The notes: generated by a model from the sequence alone, not told the origin. A stretch of 51,896 bases of DNA from Gammaproteobacteria bacterium (GCA_030611725.1 JAUWPG010000002.1:1-51896), one strand, 5' to 3'; shown: positions 18,015 through 28,911, counted from the stretch's first letter. Numbers and translations: made by a program.

Positions 18015-19907
18015 TTATTCCTCTTTAACTAATTTTATAAACGCTTTTATCGACATAGAGCCTAAATCCTCGCCACCGCGTTTACGCACTGAAATCTCTT
18101 CATTTTCCATTTCTCGTCCACCTACAACCAAAATGTAGGGATAACGTTGCATGGAATGCTCGCGTATTTTAAAGCCTATCTTCTCATTTCGCAAGTCCGA
18201 AATGACTCTAAGCCCTTGTTTTTTTAACTTTTTATTCACTTCTGTAACAAAATGCGCTTGTTTTTCAGAAATATTCAGAATAACTGCTTGAATTGGCGCC
18301 AACCAAGATGGAAATGCACCTTCGTAATGCTCGATTAAAATTCCAACAAATCTTTCAAGTGATCCCACAATCGCACGATGTAACATCACCGGTGTTTGTT
18401 TAGTGTTGTCTTCACCAATATATTGCGCATCTAGACGTTCTGGCATTGAAAAATCAACCTGTAAGGTGCCACATTGCCATTCACGATCTAAACAGTCTTT
18501 TAGTACAAATTCGATCTTAGGGCCGTAGAACGCACCTTCACCCTCTTGAAGATCCCACTTAATGCCTTTAGCATCTAGCGCTTCAGCTAATGCCGCCTCT
18601 GCTCTATCCCAAACCTCATCTGAACCCACACGATTTTCAGGACGTGTTGAAAGCTTAATATCGACATTATCAAAGCCAAAATGTTTGTAAACGTCAAAGG
18701 TTAAATCAATAAAAGTAGATACTTCTGATTGAATTTGATCGGCCGTACAAAAAATATGCCCATCGTCTTGTACAAAATTTCGTACACGCATGATACCATG
18801 GAGTGTTCCTGATGGCTCATTACGATGACAAGAGCCGAACTCAGCCAAACGCAGTGGTAGATCACGATAAGATTTTAAACCTTGATTATAAATTTGAATG
18901 TGTGCTGGGCAATTCATTGGTTTGATTGCGTAGTCACGATTCTCACTGTTGGTAGTGAACATAGCATCGCCAAATTTGTCCCAATGACCTGATTTTTCCC
19001 AAAGTGTTCGATCGATTAATTGTGGTGTGTGCACCTCTTTATAATCGTTGTCTCTAAAAACACCGCGCATATATTGTTCTACAATTTGATATAGCGTCCA
19101 GCCTTTTTCATGCCAAAACACCATGCCAGGTGCTTCTTCTTGCATATGAAATAAATCTTGTGTTTTGCCAATCTTTCGATGGTCGCGTTTTTCAGCTTCT
19201 TCTAAACGATATAGATAATCCTTAAGATCATCCTTGCTCGCCCAAGCCGTACCATACACGCGTTGTAGCATTTCATTATTAGAATCACCACGCCAATATG
19301 CACCGGCCAGCTTCATCAACTTAAAGGCCTTTAATTTGGCGGTTGATGGTACGTGAGGACCACGACAAAGATCAATAAAGTCACCTTGTTGATACAGTGA
19401 TAATGTCTGATCTGCAGGAATAGATTCAATAATCTCTGCCTTATAATGCTCGCCCTTATCTTTAAAAAACTTCACCGCCTCATCACGACCCATTTCACTA
19501 CGCTCAATCTTAAGATTTTGCTTAATAAGGTGGTTCATATTTTTTTCAATCTTAGCCAGATCGTTCTCTGAAAAACCACCTTTATAAGCAAAATCATAAT
19601 AAAAACCATTGTCGATCACTGGACCAATGGTAACTTGTGCATCAGGGTAAAGCATTTGTGTGGCTTGCGCTAAAAGGTGCGCAGTTGAGTGACGAATCAC
19701 TTCCAAACCCTCTTCATCCTTTGCAGTGATGATTGATAATGTACTGTCAGCTTTGATCACATGAGAGGCATCCACCATCTCACCATCTACTTTACCTGCA
19801 AGCGTTGCCTTAGCAAGACCAGAACCAATAGACTTGGCTACGTCAAATACAGTCGGCGCTTGATCAAAGGTTTTTTCAGTCCCGTCAGGAAGGGTAATTA
19901 TCGGCAT
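18015..19907 (-). CDS. thrS: Threonyl-tRNA synthetase
   Basis: ThrS charges tRNA-Thr and edits mis-charged serine. I place the start at ATG 19907, because the family N-terminus (TGS domain) is [14 protein letters not shown]. The 24 codons upstream from TTG 19979 have no family match and overlap recJ. That gives 630 residues (E. coli 642). The order is TGS domain, editing domain with [10 protein letters not shown], catalytic core with [10 protein letters not shown] and [15 protein letters not shown], then the anticodon-binding domain. No Shine-Dalgarno is clear before 19907. E. coli thrS is controlled by a leader that mimics tRNA-Thr, and I could not see such a structure in the 50-nt spacer here. 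Confidence 0.96.
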   Translation of the reverse strand: MPIITLPDGTEKTFDQAPTVFDVAKSIGSGLAKATLAGKVDGEMVDASHVIKADSTLSIITAKDEEGLEVIRHSTAHLLAQATQMLYPDAQVTIGPVIDNGFYYDFAYKGGFSENDLAKIEKNMNHLIKQNLKIERSEMGRDEAVKFFKDKGEHYKAEIIESIPADQTLSLYQQGDFIDLCRGPHVPSTAKLKAFKLMKLAGAYWRGDSNNEMLQRVYGTAWASKDDLKDYLYRLEEAEKRDHRKIGKTQDLFHMQEEAPGMVFWHEKGWTLYQIVEQYMRGVFRDNDYKEVHTPQLIDRTLWEKSGHWDKFGDAMFTTNSENRDYAIKPMNCPAHIQIYNQGLKSYRDLPLRLAEFGSCHRNEPSGTLHGIMRVRNFVQDDGHIFCTADQIQSEVSTFIDLTFDVYKHFGFDNVDIKLSTRPENRVGSDEVWDRAEAALAEALDAKGIKWDLQEGEGAFYGPKIEFVLKDCLDREWQCGTLQVDFSMPERLDAQYIGEDNTKQTPVMLHRAIVGSLERFVGILIEHYEGAFPSWLAPIQAVILNISEKQAHFVTEVNKKLKKQGLRVISDLRNEKIGFKIREHSMQRYPYILVVGGREMENEEISVRKRGGEDLGSMSIKAFIKLVKEE

Positions 19908-19959
19908 GACAAAATCATAAAAATTAAAGGAAGCTATTTTACCTTGATAAACCCTATTT

Positions 19960-21651
19960 TTAGGAGGTAATTTGCTCAATCATCAGTTGTAAATTACGAT
20001 TACCTCGCCAAATATTAATTGATAATTTGTAAGCCACTGATACTTGCCTGGTATCAAGCGGTGGCTGGAAAAAAGCAATGGCATCATGCACTTGATTATC
20101 ACCTTTAAGTTTGAGTCGACACTTTAGGTGTTTTTCTCCCACAACTTTTTGCTCAACTATTTCAAAATCACCTTGGAAAATAGGCTCTTCAAAACCCTGT
20201 CCCCAAGGGGCAGAATCAACCAATAATTGTGCATTATCTAACGAAATATCAAACGTCTCTAATACGCCATCTGTAAGCAAATCAACCATAGGAATTTGAT
20301 GATTCAGGTGCACTTTAATGGCATCATTAAAAGCACGTTTAAAAGACCAAAAATCTTCTGGCTTAATGCTTAATCCTGCCGCCATTGCATGCCCACCAAA
20401 TTTTAAAATCAAGCCTGGATTTTGTCGGTCGACCAAATCTAAAAGATCTTTGATATGCACACTAGGAATTGATCGAATAGAGCCTTTTAGAAGGTCTCCT
20501 GATTTAGCAAAAACTGCACAAGGGCAATGGTGTTGCTCTTTAAGCTTTCCAGCCACAATACCAACAATACCCTCATGCCAAGAAGGATCAAACAGGCTGA
20601 TGGCAAATTTACCTTCACTAAGGTCTTGCGATTTTACAATCGCTTCAGCTTCTGTTTGGATACGTTCTTGCTCGGTTCTGCGCTTTTTATTAAAGGCTTC
20701 TAGCTCTTTGGCATAGCGTCTCGCATCGTTTATGTCATCAGTCAGTAAACAGCGAATACCACGTGAAATATCACTCAGACGTCCAGCTGCATTCAGTCTT
20801 GGCGCAACAGAGAAACCTAAATCAGAAGCCTGTAATGTCTCTGCACTTCTATTGGATATTTCCAATAAGGCTAAAATACCAGGTGCGCACTGCTTAGCAC
20901 GAATATGTTTAATCCCTTCTGAAATTAATATTCGGTTATTTTGATCGAGTCTAACCACATCGGCCACAGTGCCAAGCGCCACTAAATCTAACACGGTGCG
21001 TAAATCTGGCAATGGAATATTGTTATCCGCATAATAATTACTCTTCTGAAGGTGGGTTTTTAAAGATGAAAACAAATAAAAACATACGCCAACACCCGCT
21101 AAGTTTTTACTCGGAAAATCACAGCCTTTAAGATTTGGATTGATAATCGCATCAGCCATCGGTAATGTGTCACCTGGTAAGTGATGATCAGTAATAATAA
21201 CATCAATGCCTGATTTTTTGGCCAACTTGGTGCCATCAAAACTAGAAATACCGTTATCCACTGTAATGATTAAATCAGGTTGTTTATCTTTAATCGCAAG
21301 AGTAACAATTTCTGGGCTAAGGCCATAACCATGCTCAAAACGGTTTGGCACTAAAAAATCTACTTGCTTGGCACCCATCATGCGCAATGATTTCATTGCC
21401 ACTACACTCGCAGTTGCGCCATCGGCATCAAAATCACCCACAATTAAAATACGCTTTTGCTCAGTTAGTGCTCGCTCTAATAAAGACAGCGCTTTGTCTA
21501 GTTCTGGAAAGTTAGGTTTTAATAAATTTGCCAATGCAAGAGACAGTTGCGCTTCTACTATACCTCTAGCAGCATAAATTTTCTTTAAAAAAATAGGAAT
21601 ATCTTCTGAGTAAGACTCAAATAAAATAGGGTCTATTTCTCTTGTTAGCAT
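19960..21651 (-). CDS. recJ: Single-stranded-DNA-specific exonuclease RecJ
   Basis: RecJ is a 5'-3' single-strand exonuclease used in mismatch repair and RecF recombination. The 563-residue protein has the DHH phosphoesterase motifs: DFDADG (73-78), VDNG (131-134), TDHH (154-157), and the DHHA1 part with [10 protein letters not shown]-terminal OB-fold completes it. E. coli RecJ has 577 residues. It lies between the DUF1566 gene (6 bp) and thrS (52 bp before the chosen thrS start). Confidence 0.96.
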   Translation of the reverse strand: MLTREIDPILFESYSEDIPIFLKKIYAARGIVEAQLSLALANLLKPNFPELDKALSLLERALTEQKRILIVGDFDADGATASVVAMKSLRMMGAKQVDFLVPNRFEHGYGLSPEIVTLAIKDKQPDLIITVDNGISSFDGTKLAKKSGIDVIITDHHLPGDTLPMADAIINPNLKGCDFPSKNLAGVGVCFYLFSSLKTHLQKSNYYADNNIPLPDLRTVLDLVALGTVADVVRLDQNNRILISEGIKHIRAKQCAPGILALLEISNRSAETLQASDLGFSVAPRLNAAGRLSDISRGIRCLLTDDINDARRYAKELEAFNKKRRTEQERIQTEAEAIVKSQDLSEGKFAISLFDPSWHEGIVGIVAGKLKEQHHCPCAVFAKSGDLLKGSIRSIPSVHIKDLLDLVDRQNPGLILKFGGHAMAAGLSIKPEDFWSFKRAFNDAIKVHLNHQIPMVDLLTDGVLETFDISLDNAQLLVDSAPWGQGFEEPIFQGDFEIVEQKVVGEKHLKCRLKLKGDNQVHDAIAFFQPPLDTRQVSVAYKLSINIWRGNRNLQLMIEQITS

Positions 21652-21657
21652 GCTTGT

Positions 21658-22215
21658 CTAAGGTAGGCTACTAACACCACGTACATGTGAATCAAATGAC
21701 TTACCACTACCACGAGTACCACCATAAAAAAATGGAACATCAATTGCTATATCTGTATTTTGTCGACTTGTTGTAGAAGTCCAATAAAGACTTGATCTTG
21801 TATTGGGAAAATATCGGGTATCGACAAGTGGATTATTGTCGTTATAAACCAACAACGATCTTAACTCGCTCTCACTCGGTAGGCGCCAGTCAGATGATTG
21901 GCATAAATTAGTAGTATTCAAAGCCATGATAAATGATTGGGTATTACAACCCTGACCCCAGTTACAATTACGACTATATTCACCATTTTCAATACCAGAT
22001 TCACCGTCAAACCAAGTGTATGTATTTTGACTGCTTTGTAATCCCTCGGTGTTGGTTTTTACTTCCCACATTAATTTAGATTGAACATCAACAATACAAG
22101 GCCATATCTGGGAATTGTCATGCAGTCTAACGCCTGAATGCGAAATCTTAAATAACTCTGCATTTACTAACGTGCTTAAACATAAAGCTATTAAAAATAA
22201 GTGGTTTTTATTCAT
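21658..22215 (-). CDS. Secreted DUF1566 (Lcl-like) domain protein
   Basis: The 185-residue protein has a signal peptide (MNKNHLFLIALCLSTLVNA). After it the domain shows SKLMWEVKT, then cysteines at about 40, 84, 90 and 104, WRLPSESELRSLL, and LYWTSTT. These are the marks of the DUF1566 family, a C-type-lectin-like fold found in periplasmic or surface proteins. The ligand is unknown. It overlaps thiO by 8 nt and lies 6 bp from recJ, so it is translated inside a housekeeping operon. The even number of cysteines suggests disulfides in the periplasm. Confidence 0.8.
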   Translation of the reverse strand: MNKNHLFLIALCLSTLVNAELFKISHSGVRLHDNSQIWPCIVDVQSKLMWEVKTNTEGLQSSQNTYTWFDGESGIENGEYSRNCNWGQGCNTQSFIMALNTTNLCQSSDWRLPSESELRSLLVYNDNNPLVDTRYFPNTRSSLYWTSTTSRQNTDIAIDVPFFYGGTRGSGKSFDSHVRGVSSLP

Positions 22216-23191
22216 TAACTAATTTTGTTATTCTGTGGGCACTTGCAGGCGCCATATTAAGCCCATTACGAAAATGTCCGGTATTGATAAATAAATTATC
22301 ATACTTCTTACTTCTACCTAGCATAATCTTGCCGGATCTACTTGCTGGCCTAAAGCCAGACCAATGATGTTCAACTTTAACGCTTGATAATGCCGGAAAC
22401 CGCTCAGATACAAATTCATGCAACGATGCTTTGGTCAATCTATCTGTTGAACGATCAAAGCCCACGTCTTCCATGGTTGAACCAATCAATATTCTACCAT
22501 CGGCCCTAGGAATAATATAACGACCTTGATCAAGAACAATGTGCTTAACGTCTCTAACTTTTGCCTTAAGTAGAATCATTTGCCCCTTTACTGGAAAAAT
22601 ACTGTCTTGAATATCTAATAATTCCCCACTCCAAGCGCCAGCACAAGTAATAACATTGTCTGTAAAAAAATCACCTTTCTGGGTGCGTACGCCTAACACC
22701 TTGCAAGATTTTTCAATCAAGCCATCAACTTGTGTGTGCTCGACAATTTTGACGCCTCTTTTTAAAATGTCTAATTTCAGTGCTTGTAGTAATCTAGGAT
22801 TTCTAATGCTGGCAACCTGAGGGAACAATGCACCATCAGTGTGATTTTTATAATTAATCTGATAGCGCTCCATCCATGCCTTGGCTTCAGGCGTTTCAAA
22901 CTCATCCATCATTAACAAGCCCGATTTCTGATACTGTGGATCAACACCACTGGAGTGATGTAAATCATCACACAACGCTTCATAAATAGCCTGAGATTCA
23001 AAACTCAACTCATTGGTCAAGTCATCGTATTGCCAAGGATAAAGCGGGCTAATAATGCCACCACCAGCCCAAGATGATTCACGACCACACTCGCGCTGAT
23101 CTAACAAAGTCACCTTAGCGCCTGACATTGATAACATACGGGCACTCATCATGCCAATAATACCGCCGCCAATCACCAAACAATCACTCAT
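22208..23191 (-). CDS. thiO: FAD-dependent amine oxidase, probably glycine oxidase ThiO
   Basis: This is a flavoprotein of the DAO family. In thiamine synthesis ThiO oxidises glycine to dehydroglycine for the thiazole ring. It has 327 residues with the Rossmann start LVIGGGIIGMMSARML, then SSWAGGGIISPLYPW, which is typical of ThiO. GRILIGSTMEDVGFD and the C-terminal TGHFRNGLNMAPAS follow. E. coli uses ThiH instead, but many aerobic gammaproteobacteria use ThiO. No thiG or thiS is adjacent, so a related D-amino-acid or sarcosine oxidase remains possible. It overlaps lspA by 4 nt and the DUF1566 gene by 8. Confidence 0.8.
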   Translation of the reverse strand: MSDCLVIGGGIIGMMSARMLSMSGAKVTLLDQRECGRESSWAGGGIISPLYPWQYDDLTNELSFESQAIYEALCDDLHHSSGVDPQYQKSGLLMMDEFETPEAKAWMERYQINYKNHTDGALFPQVASIRNPRLLQALKLDILKRGVKIVEHTQVDGLIEKSCKVLGVRTQKGDFFTDNVITCAGAWSGELLDIQDSIFPVKGQMILLKAKVRDVKHIVLDQGRYIIPRADGRILIGSTMEDVGFDRSTDRLTKASLHEFVSERFPALSSVKVEHHWSGFRPASRSGKIMLGRSKKYDNLFINTGHFRNGLNMAPASAHRITKLVNE

Positions 23192-23655
23192 GTTTTTTTC
23201 ATATCAGAAAATAAAAGCAATACCACACCAACACTAATTAAGATATCTGCCACGTTAAAAACTGGCCAATAAAACGTTTGGTAGTGCAGGTCAATAAAAT
23301 CAATCACAAAACCTAAAGTCAAACGATCAATCAAGTTGCCGATGGCGCCAGCCAATAATATTGACAAAGCGCTCAGTTTTAACACTTGCGTTATTGCTAG
23401 TCGTCGCATCCAAATGATAATCACAACACTAACAATAATAGAAACACCAGAGAGAAAATATTTTTGCCACCCTGATTGATCTGCTAAAAAACTAAAGGCG
23501 GCGCCAGAATTGTGAACATGGGTCAAACTAAAATAATCATTAATAACAATAGAGTTGTTGGGCAAGATATAGCCATAAATCAATAGTTTTGTTATTTGAT
23601 CAAATATAATCAACAACAAAGTGACTATAAAATAGTGCCTAGTTTTAATCATCAT
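23188..23655 (-). CDS. lspA: Lipoprotein signal peptidase (signal peptidase II)
   Basis: LspA cleaves lipoprotein signal peptides after the cysteine has been lipidated. The 155-residue protein has four membrane helices. Catalytic aspartates are D119 in GFVIDFID and D137 in FNVADI, and GAIGNLIDRL precedes them. It begins with two consecutive ATG codons and overlaps the upstream lipoprotein gene by 1 nt (TAATG). That upstream gene product would be one of its substrates. Confidence 0.96.
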   Translation of the reverse strand: MMIKTRHYFIVTLLLIIFDQITKLLIYGYILPNNSIVINDYFSLTHVHNSGAAFSFLADQSGWQKYFLSGVSIIVSVVIIIWMRRLAITQVLKLSALSILLAGAIGNLIDRLTLGFVIDFIDLHYQTFYWPVFNVADILISVGVVLLLFSDMKKT

Positions 23656-25727
23656 TATGAACGTCTAAATCGATATATAAGGCCAGCCAAAATCAGTAAC
23701 AAAACAAGCATTGGCCACCAAACTACTTGGTTATACTGATTGCGGAACTGATCTCTAAGTTCAGGATTTATGCGTAGATATTTGAGTGTATTTCTTGCCA
23801 TTGCATGCGGTTTTGAATTGGTTAACCATTGGTGATAAAGACCATAAGATTTTGGAATAAAACCCCAAATCCAAGGCGCATCCTCACGCAAAATCGTCAC
23901 CATTTTATCGATAATTACTTGGCGCTCAGCAGAATTTGGCATGTTTTTCATTTTTTCAAAAAGTTTGTCATATTCAGAATTTTGATAGTTTGCTCCATTC
24001 TCGCCACCTGTTTCTACCTTAGAGTTCTTGCCATACAGTAAAAATAAGAAATTTTCTGGATCAGGGTAATCCGCATTCCAGCCCAGTTCAAAAAGCTGGG
24101 TTTGACCTTTACTCATCTTATCTTGCAAACGATTATAACTGCTGGATCTAATCACCAGTTGAATACCAATTTTTTTAAATTGCTTGCGAATCCAATCAAG
24201 CCTAGGCTGATCTTCAGCACTACCGGATGTGGTGTCAAAATACAATACTAATGGTTTTTTCGTTACCGGATCAACACCATCCATATAGCCAGCACTTACC
24301 AATAATGCTTTTGCTTGTGAAATATCCTTACGTTTATTAAGTTCGTTATAAACAAATGGATTGTAATCATTAACCGCGCCAAAAATACCTGCAGGAATCG
24401 GTCCGTGTGCTGCGCTACCTCGACCGTTTCTAAAGATTGAAATGTATTCTTCCTCATTAATGGCAATTGATATTGCTTGCCTGAGATTTTTTGAAGCTTC
24501 AGTATAACCACCAACAATTGAATCCAACATATTAAAAGCCGTGTAATACACACTGGTACTGTTACTGGTTAAAAGACGGATGTTTTTCTCGTGCATTCGT
24601 GGCGCTAAAACTGTATGACCCTTTACTTTAACTTCAATAGCTTGATCAAAGTTATCTGAAGCAATGCCCGATTGATCATAGTAACCTTGTAAAAACTTAT
24701 TCCAATAAGGCGTGGTTTCTTTTTCTAGTAAAAAATGCACTTTATCTAAAAATGGCAGCTTTTTACCTTGGTCTACTAATAGTTTGTTAGCAGCGTCGCT
24801 ATCTTCCCCAACAACAGGGTAATACTCATCATGAAAATCAAGGTTTTTCTTTAGAATCATTTCTTTATTTGGATTGTTAACCGTCAACTGGAAAGGACCT
24901 GTTCCAATTGGATACCAATCTAAGATAATGTTTTTATCAATCAATCCTTGTTGTGCATAAAACACATCGGCTTCTGGTGGCACGGCAGTAAAAAATGGCA
25001 TCGCCAACCAATACAAGAACTGCTCTTGTACGCCATTCACTCTAATTGAATAACGATGTTTGTCCAATACCTTAACACCAGATATTTGATACTGGGTTAA
25101 ATCCAATCCACCTTTCACTGCTTTTAATTCTGTATTCAGCTCCCCCAGACCCACAATCATCTCACTCATTAAACTCAAAATTGGCGAGTGTAATTTAGGA
25201 TTGGCTAAGCGCTTGATTTGATGTACAAAATCACCAGCTGACAACTCTTTTGTTGCCACTTGAGAAAAGTCACTCAAATTATTAATCTTGTTTAGTTGGT
25301 CTTCGTCTAGGGAAAGATTTTCTTTAACAAAAGCCGGGTGTTTTTGATACATGACTCCTGGTTTAATTTGCAAGATGTATTCAGAATAAGCGGAAAATTG
25401 TCGATCTTTGGATGGTATTTCTTGATCTTGGTCATTGTAATAATGAACTTCTGGCATCTTTGACAATACGCCAGGAATCAGGCTGTAAGGGCGCTTTAAG
25501 TAATGATATTGTAATGGTGTCTCATACACCGACTGAATAAACGTCCACTCATTGGATGAATAAGAGCGAGCCGGATCTAAATGCTTAGGACGGGCAGAAA
25601 ACGAACTATACAGTGTATTATCAAGACGCTCTGAATCTGAATAAGGGTTGTTCCAAGGCTCAGTACAAGCGCTGAGTAATGGTAAAAAAATCCATACCAA
25701 AAGTTTTATATGTTTATAATTTGACAT
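23655..25727 (-). CDS. Peptide-type ABC transporter substrate-binding lipoprotein with C-terminal membrane helix
   Basis: This is a family 5 extracellular solute-binding protein (oligopeptide/dipeptide type), about 690 residues. The N-terminal lipobox is LLSAC with Cys21, so it is lipid-anchored. The binding fold covers most of the length: [19 protein letters not shown] near the start, and [20 protein letters not shown] and [15 protein letters not shown] later. Unusually it ends in a hydrophobic helix and basic tail ([18 protein letters not shown]), giving a second anchor. No permease or ATPase gene is adjacent. ATG 25727 is preferred over GTG 25730. Neither has a Shine-Dalgarno, and only 30 bp separate it from fabI. 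Confidence 0.85.
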   Translation of the reverse strand: MSNYKHIKLLVWIFLPLLSACTEPWNNPYSDSERLDNTLYSSFSARPKHLDPARSYSSNEWTFIQSVYETPLQYHYLKRPYSLIPGVLSKMPEVHYYNDQDQEIPSKDRQFSAYSEYILQIKPGVMYQKHPAFVKENLSLDEDQLNKINNLSDFSQVATKELSAGDFVHQIKRLANPKLHSPILSLMSEMIVGLGELNTELKAVKGGLDLTQYQISGVKVLDKHRYSIRVNGVQEQFLYWLAMPFFTAVPPEADVFYAQQGLIDKNIILDWYPIGTGPFQLTVNNPNKEMILKKNLDFHDEYYPVVGEDSDAANKLLVDQGKKLPFLDKVHFLLEKETTPYWNKFLQGYYDQSGIASDNFDQAIEVKVKGHTVLAPRMHEKNIRLLTSNSTSVYYTAFNMLDSIVGGYTEASKNLRQAISIAINEEEYISIFRNGRGSAAHGPIPAGIFGAVNDYNPFVYNELNKRKDISQAKALLVSAGYMDGVDPVTKKPLVLYFDTTSGSAEDQPRLDWIRKQFKKIGIQLVIRSSSYNRLQDKMSKGQTQLFELGWNADYPDPENFLFLLYGKNSKVETGGENGANYQNSEYDKLFEKMKNMPNSAERQVIIDKMVTILREDAPWIWGFIPKSYGLYHQWLTNSKPHAMARNTLKYLRINPELRDQFRNQYNQVVWWPMLVLLLILAGLIYRFRRS

Positions 25728-25740
25728 CACATTAATTATA
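25715..25740. promoter_or_regulatory. Overlapping divergent promoter elements between the binding protein and fabI
   Basis: On the plus strand TATAAT lies at 25715-25720 inside the lipoprotein gene, suited to fabI. On the minus strand TATAAT lies at 25735-25740 and would start transcription at or near the lipoprotein start codon. The -35 boxes are weak. A TTGACA at 25721-25726 lacks a -10 at the right distance. Confidence 0.35.
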
Positions 25741-25757
25741 AATACTTAAGGAGTCTT

Positions 25758-26540
25758 ATGGGTTTTTTAACTGGGAAAAAAGCACTTATTGTGGGTGTAG
25801 CGTCAAATCGTTCTATTGCTTGGGGTATTGCTGAATCAATGGCCAAACAAGGCTGTGAAATTGCACTAACTTATCAAAATGAAAAATTAAAAAAACGCGT
25901 TGATAAATGTGCGGCTGTGTGTAATTCTGATATTGTTATTCCTTGTGATGTAGGCACAGATGAGAGTATCAATGCTGCCTTTATAGAATTAAAAAAACAT
26001 TGGGATAATTTTGATATCCTGGTACATTCAGTGGCTTTTGCCCCACGCGAAGCACTTGATGGTAATTACATCGAAGCCACCACGCGTGAAAACTTTGCTA
26101 CGGCGCATGATATCAGTTCTTACAGTTTTACTGCTTTAGCAAAAGCGGCGAATCCAATGCTAAACGAAAATGGCGCATTACTCACTGTGAGTTATTTAGG
26201 TGCAATTCGTGCAATTCCTAATTACAACGTCATGGGTGTAGCCAAAGCTTCTCTTGAAGCTAATGTGCGTTATATGGCAGCGGCTATGGGCCCTGAAAAA
26301 GGCATTCGTGTTAATGCTGTCTCTGCCGGGCCAATCAAAACTTTGGCCGCCTCTGGTATTAAGGACTTTGGTAAATTGCTAGATTATGCTGCTGACAGCT
26401 CTGCTTTAAAGCGCAACGTCACCACGGAAGAGGTAGGAAATGCGGCAGCATTCTTATGTTCAGATCTAGCCTCTGGTATCACTGGTGAGATCACTTACAT
26501 TGATTCTGGTTACAATTTTTACGACAAAGGTCCTGATTGA
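25758..26540 (+). CDS. fabI: Enoyl-[acyl-carrier-protein] reductase (NADH) FabI
   Basis: FabI does the last reduction in each round of fatty acid elongation. The 260-residue short-chain dehydrogenase has the nucleotide site [12 protein letters not shown]. Catalytic residues fall at the same numbers as in E. coli FabI: Tyr146, Tyr156 and Lys163 ([14 protein letters not shown]). AAGGAG (25748-25753) precedes the ATG. It stands alone on the plus strand, ended by a strong terminator. Confidence 0.98.
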   Translation: MGFLTGKKALIVGVASNRSIAWGIAESMAKQGCEIALTYQNEKLKKRVDKCAAVCNSDIVIPCDVGTDESINAAFIELKKHWDNFDILVHSVAFAPREALDGNYIEATTRENFATAHDISSYSFTALAKAANPMLNENGALLTVSYLGAIRAIPNYNVMGVAKASLEANVRYMAAAMGPEKGIRVNAVSAGPIKTLAASGIKDFGKLLDYAADSSALKRNVTTEEVGNAAAFLCSDLASGITGEITYIDSGYNFYDKGPD

Positions 26541-26558
26541 TAATTAATAAACCTACAG

Positions 26559-26592
26559 AAAAAAGCCCTGTCAATAAAACAGGGCTTTTTTT
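26559..26592. terminator. Bidirectional intrinsic terminator, fabI / ppiD
   Basis: GCCCTGT (26565-26571) pairs with ACAGGGC (26579-26585). The stem is flanked by A5-6 on the left and T7 on the right, so it works as an intrinsic terminator for fabI on the plus strand and for ppiD on the minus strand. Confidence 0.92.
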
Positions 26593-26611
26593 ATGGAATA
26601 TACTGAGTTAA

Positions 26612-28453
26612 TTAACGCTCTATAAACTCTTGTATATCAGAATTTTGTCGTAATGTTGCCAAAATACTTTTAAACATTTCATCAGATTCAAAACTTAACA
26701 ACGTGCTTTCCAATGGAGCACTAGGCATATCATTAGAGGCTTTAACTGCTGAAAGCTGAAGAACAAGCGCATGTCGTTTATCTAGACTTTGAGTGCTGTA
26801 AACAGTGCCACTGTTTGGCTTCGGTAAAGCAAAGACTTTATTGATAATTACTGCATTTGCCTTTTTAGAGTCTCGCCTAATCCAACCAACTTTTTGCCAC
26901 TTAAGTTGGTTTTTATCTATTAATACTTGTGCAGACTTAGCATCGCCTTTCTTAAGTAAATCTGAAATTTTATTGGCAACCTTATCAACAAAAGTTTTTG
27001 TTAATAAGGTTGTTAAATGTGTATTAATTTCACCCTTAACCTCGTCAAATAATTTTTGTCTTTGTGCTAATTTATCTTTAACCCTTAACACCACAAACTT
27101 ATCTTTAGAAAGCTCAATCAATTCAGAATTTAGACCTTCGTTTAGTACTGCATTACTATAAGCAGTAGCGATAAATTTTGCTTCATACTGTGTTGAATCT
27201 CGAGTAAAGAATTCAGAGCTATCGAGTTTTAAACTCATTTGATCGGCTGCCTCTTCTAAACTAGCTTCATAAGTCAAATTGGTAAGCTGTTCAGTTAAAC
27301 TATAAAGTAACTTTTGTGCAGCGCGTTGTGTATAAAGTTTAACCAAATCAGTGCGTACTGTATCGAATGACTTAACGATGCCTGCTTGAATATCATTAAG
27401 CTTAATTACATGATAACCAAATTCAGTTTTAACTGGTGCACTCACCTCCCCTACTTGCATACTAAACACTTTAGCTTCAAATTCAGGCATCATCACACCT
27501 AAAGTAAAGAAGCCCAAACCACCGCCATTGTCTTTTGAATCATCATCTTGGGAATACTGTGCTGCTAATTTTTCAAAATCCCCTCCTTGCTTCAATAAGT
27601 CAACAATTTCACTGGCTTGTTGCTCGGACTTTACTAAAATATGTTGAGCCTGGCGTTCTTCTTCAGTGGTAAAACGCTCTTTTTCATCTTCGTAAAAATT
27701 AAACAACTTATCGTCATCAACCTCAATGTCTTTGGCAATTTTATTTAATGATAGCTCTATAAAATCTACCTTAATTTTTTGTGGTTCAAAAAATAACTTT
27801 GTTTGTTTGTCGTAATACCCCCTAACACTCTTTTCGTCTACCTTAACCTTGCTTGTGTATTGATCAGCACTTAACTTAAGATAATTAAACTGACGTTGTT
27901 GACTGTTTAATTCATGTATTTTTTTTAACGCAGAAGGCGTCACAAAAGCAGAATCTAGCAAGTTGTATTTAATCTGCGCTTGATTGAGTTCGTCTAACTT
28001 AATTGCCTCATATTGAGTATTATTATAGCCATTAAGTCTTAGTATCCTTTTATATGCCTCTAAAGAAAATTTACCATCCACTTTAAATATATCATTCGAT
28101 CGAATTAACACTTGTAGCTCTTCATTTATTGTTGCATGACCCAATTCATTAGCTAGCTGACCTAACAAACGACGATCGATCATTGTATTAATGGTCGATT
28201 GCTTCAATGCATTATCGTATTCTGGAGTATATTTTTCAGCCAACTTTTCTTGTAATCGTCTTTTGTTATTGTTAAATTCTGATAAAAAAGCATCTTTAGA
28301 AATTTCATCATCATTGACAATTGCAACAGCGTTGGACGAACCACTGAAGTCAATACCATAGAGTGCAGTGACAATAAAGGTGAGTGAAATTAAGCCAACA
28401 ATCACATAAGTAACTAGGCCTTTAGAATTTTGCTTAATTGAATTCAATATCAT
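26612..28453 (-). CDS. ppiD: Periplasmic folding chaperone PpiD (SurA-type N-domain, PPIC domain)
   Basis: PpiD is an inner-membrane-anchored chaperone that meets proteins leaving the Sec channel. The 613-residue protein has an N-terminal anchor (about residues 12-34), a SurA-like chaperone region, and one parvulin domain at about 262-352 (QAQHILVKSEQQASEIVDLL, GGGLGFFTLGVMMPEF, FGYHVIKL). A long C-terminal chaperone part follows. Length agrees with E. coli PpiD (623). In E. coli ppiD is next to hupB. Here hupB is also nearby, with two tRNA genes between. Activity as an isomerase is often weak in PpiD and cannot be judged here. Confidence 0.93.
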   Translation of the reverse strand: MILNSIKQNSKGLVTYVIVGLISLTFIVTALYGIDFSGSSNAVAIVNDDEISKDAFLSEFNNNKRRLQEKLAEKYTPEYDNALKQSTINTMIDRRLLGQLANELGHATINEELQVLIRSNDIFKVDGKFSLEAYKRILRLNGYNNTQYEAIKLDELNQAQIKYNLLDSAFVTPSALKKIHELNSQQRQFNYLKLSADQYTSKVKVDEKSVRGYYDKQTKLFFEPQKIKVDFIELSLNKIAKDIEVDDDKLFNFYEDEKERFTTEEERQAQHILVKSEQQASEIVDLLKQGGDFEKLAAQYSQDDDSKDNGGGLGFFTLGVMMPEFEAKVFSMQVGEVSAPVKTEFGYHVIKLNDIQAGIVKSFDTVRTDLVKLYTQRAAQKLLYSLTEQLTNLTYEASLEEAADQMSLKLDSSEFFTRDSTQYEAKFIATAYSNAVLNEGLNSELIELSKDKFVVLRVKDKLAQRQKLFDEVKGEINTHLTTLLTKTFVDKVANKISDLLKKGDAKSAQVLIDKNQLKWQKVGWIRRDSKKANAVIINKVFALPKPNSGTVYSTQSLDKRHALVLQLSAVKASNDMPSAPLESTLLSFESDEMFKSILATLRQNSDIQEFIER

Positions 28454-28767
28454 AATATTTTTTTAGATGGTGTCTTGCTTACGCACTAAAACCATTGGTT
28501 AATAAAAAACAAGAATTATAAACGAAAAAACTTGCACACTCGCGTGGCTTTGTGCGATGAACTTAATTTGATTTTGATTAAATTAATCAAAATCCATAAT
28601 AAGAAAAGTTATGGCTGATTGGATAAGGTCTTCACTCGTGACCATTCAGAGAATTTCGTGACAAAAAAACAAGTTTTAATTATCGTCAACGAATTCCTCT
28701 TATTGACAATCTATTCTCTATATCTTTCTTACTTTGTGTAATTTTTCAGAAAATAAAAAAATAGAAT
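28454..28767. other. Intergenic region upstream of ppiD, with an 11-bp inverted repeat
   Basis: No gene is supported here; frames are 20 codons or shorter. GATTTTGATTA (28570-28580) and TAATCAAAATC (28584-28594) are exact reverse complements separated by AAT. This is the size of an operator for a dimeric regulator, or a weak RNA hairpin. A TTGACA at 28703-28708 has no -10 at the proper distance. The stretch presumably carries the ppiD promoter. Confidence 0.5.
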
Positions 28768-28797
28768 AAAAAAAGGTAGCCAATTGGCTACCTTTTT
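28768..28797 (-). terminator. Intrinsic terminator after the tRNA-Val/tRNA-Asp pair
   Basis: GGTAGCC (28775-28781), loop AATT and GGCTACC (28786-28792) form a perfect stem. On the minus strand it is followed by TTTTTTTATT. It lies 26 bp beyond the tRNA-Asp 3' end. Confidence 0.92.
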
Positions 28798-28822
28798 AGT
28801 TTTGCAATGTTTGCAAAGAATG

Positions 28823-28899
<77 letters not shown>

Positions 28900-28911
28900 G
28901 AAAAGTTTTTT

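Noticed and set aside
19908-19979. 24-residue N-terminal extension of ThrS from a TTG
   Set aside because: It overlaps recJ, has no ribosome-binding site, and the family starts at the MPIITLPDG position.
20318-20716. 132-codon plus-strand frame inside recJ
   Set aside because: Antisense to conserved recJ sequence; composition follows the codon pattern of recJ.
25721-25726. TTGACA as the fabI -35 box
   Set aside because: No -10 sequence lies 16-18 bp downstream; CTTAAG occupies that place, next to the Shine-Dalgarno.
26805-27161. 118-codon plus-strand frame inside ppiD
   Set aside because: Shadow of ppiD on the other strand, with no start signal.
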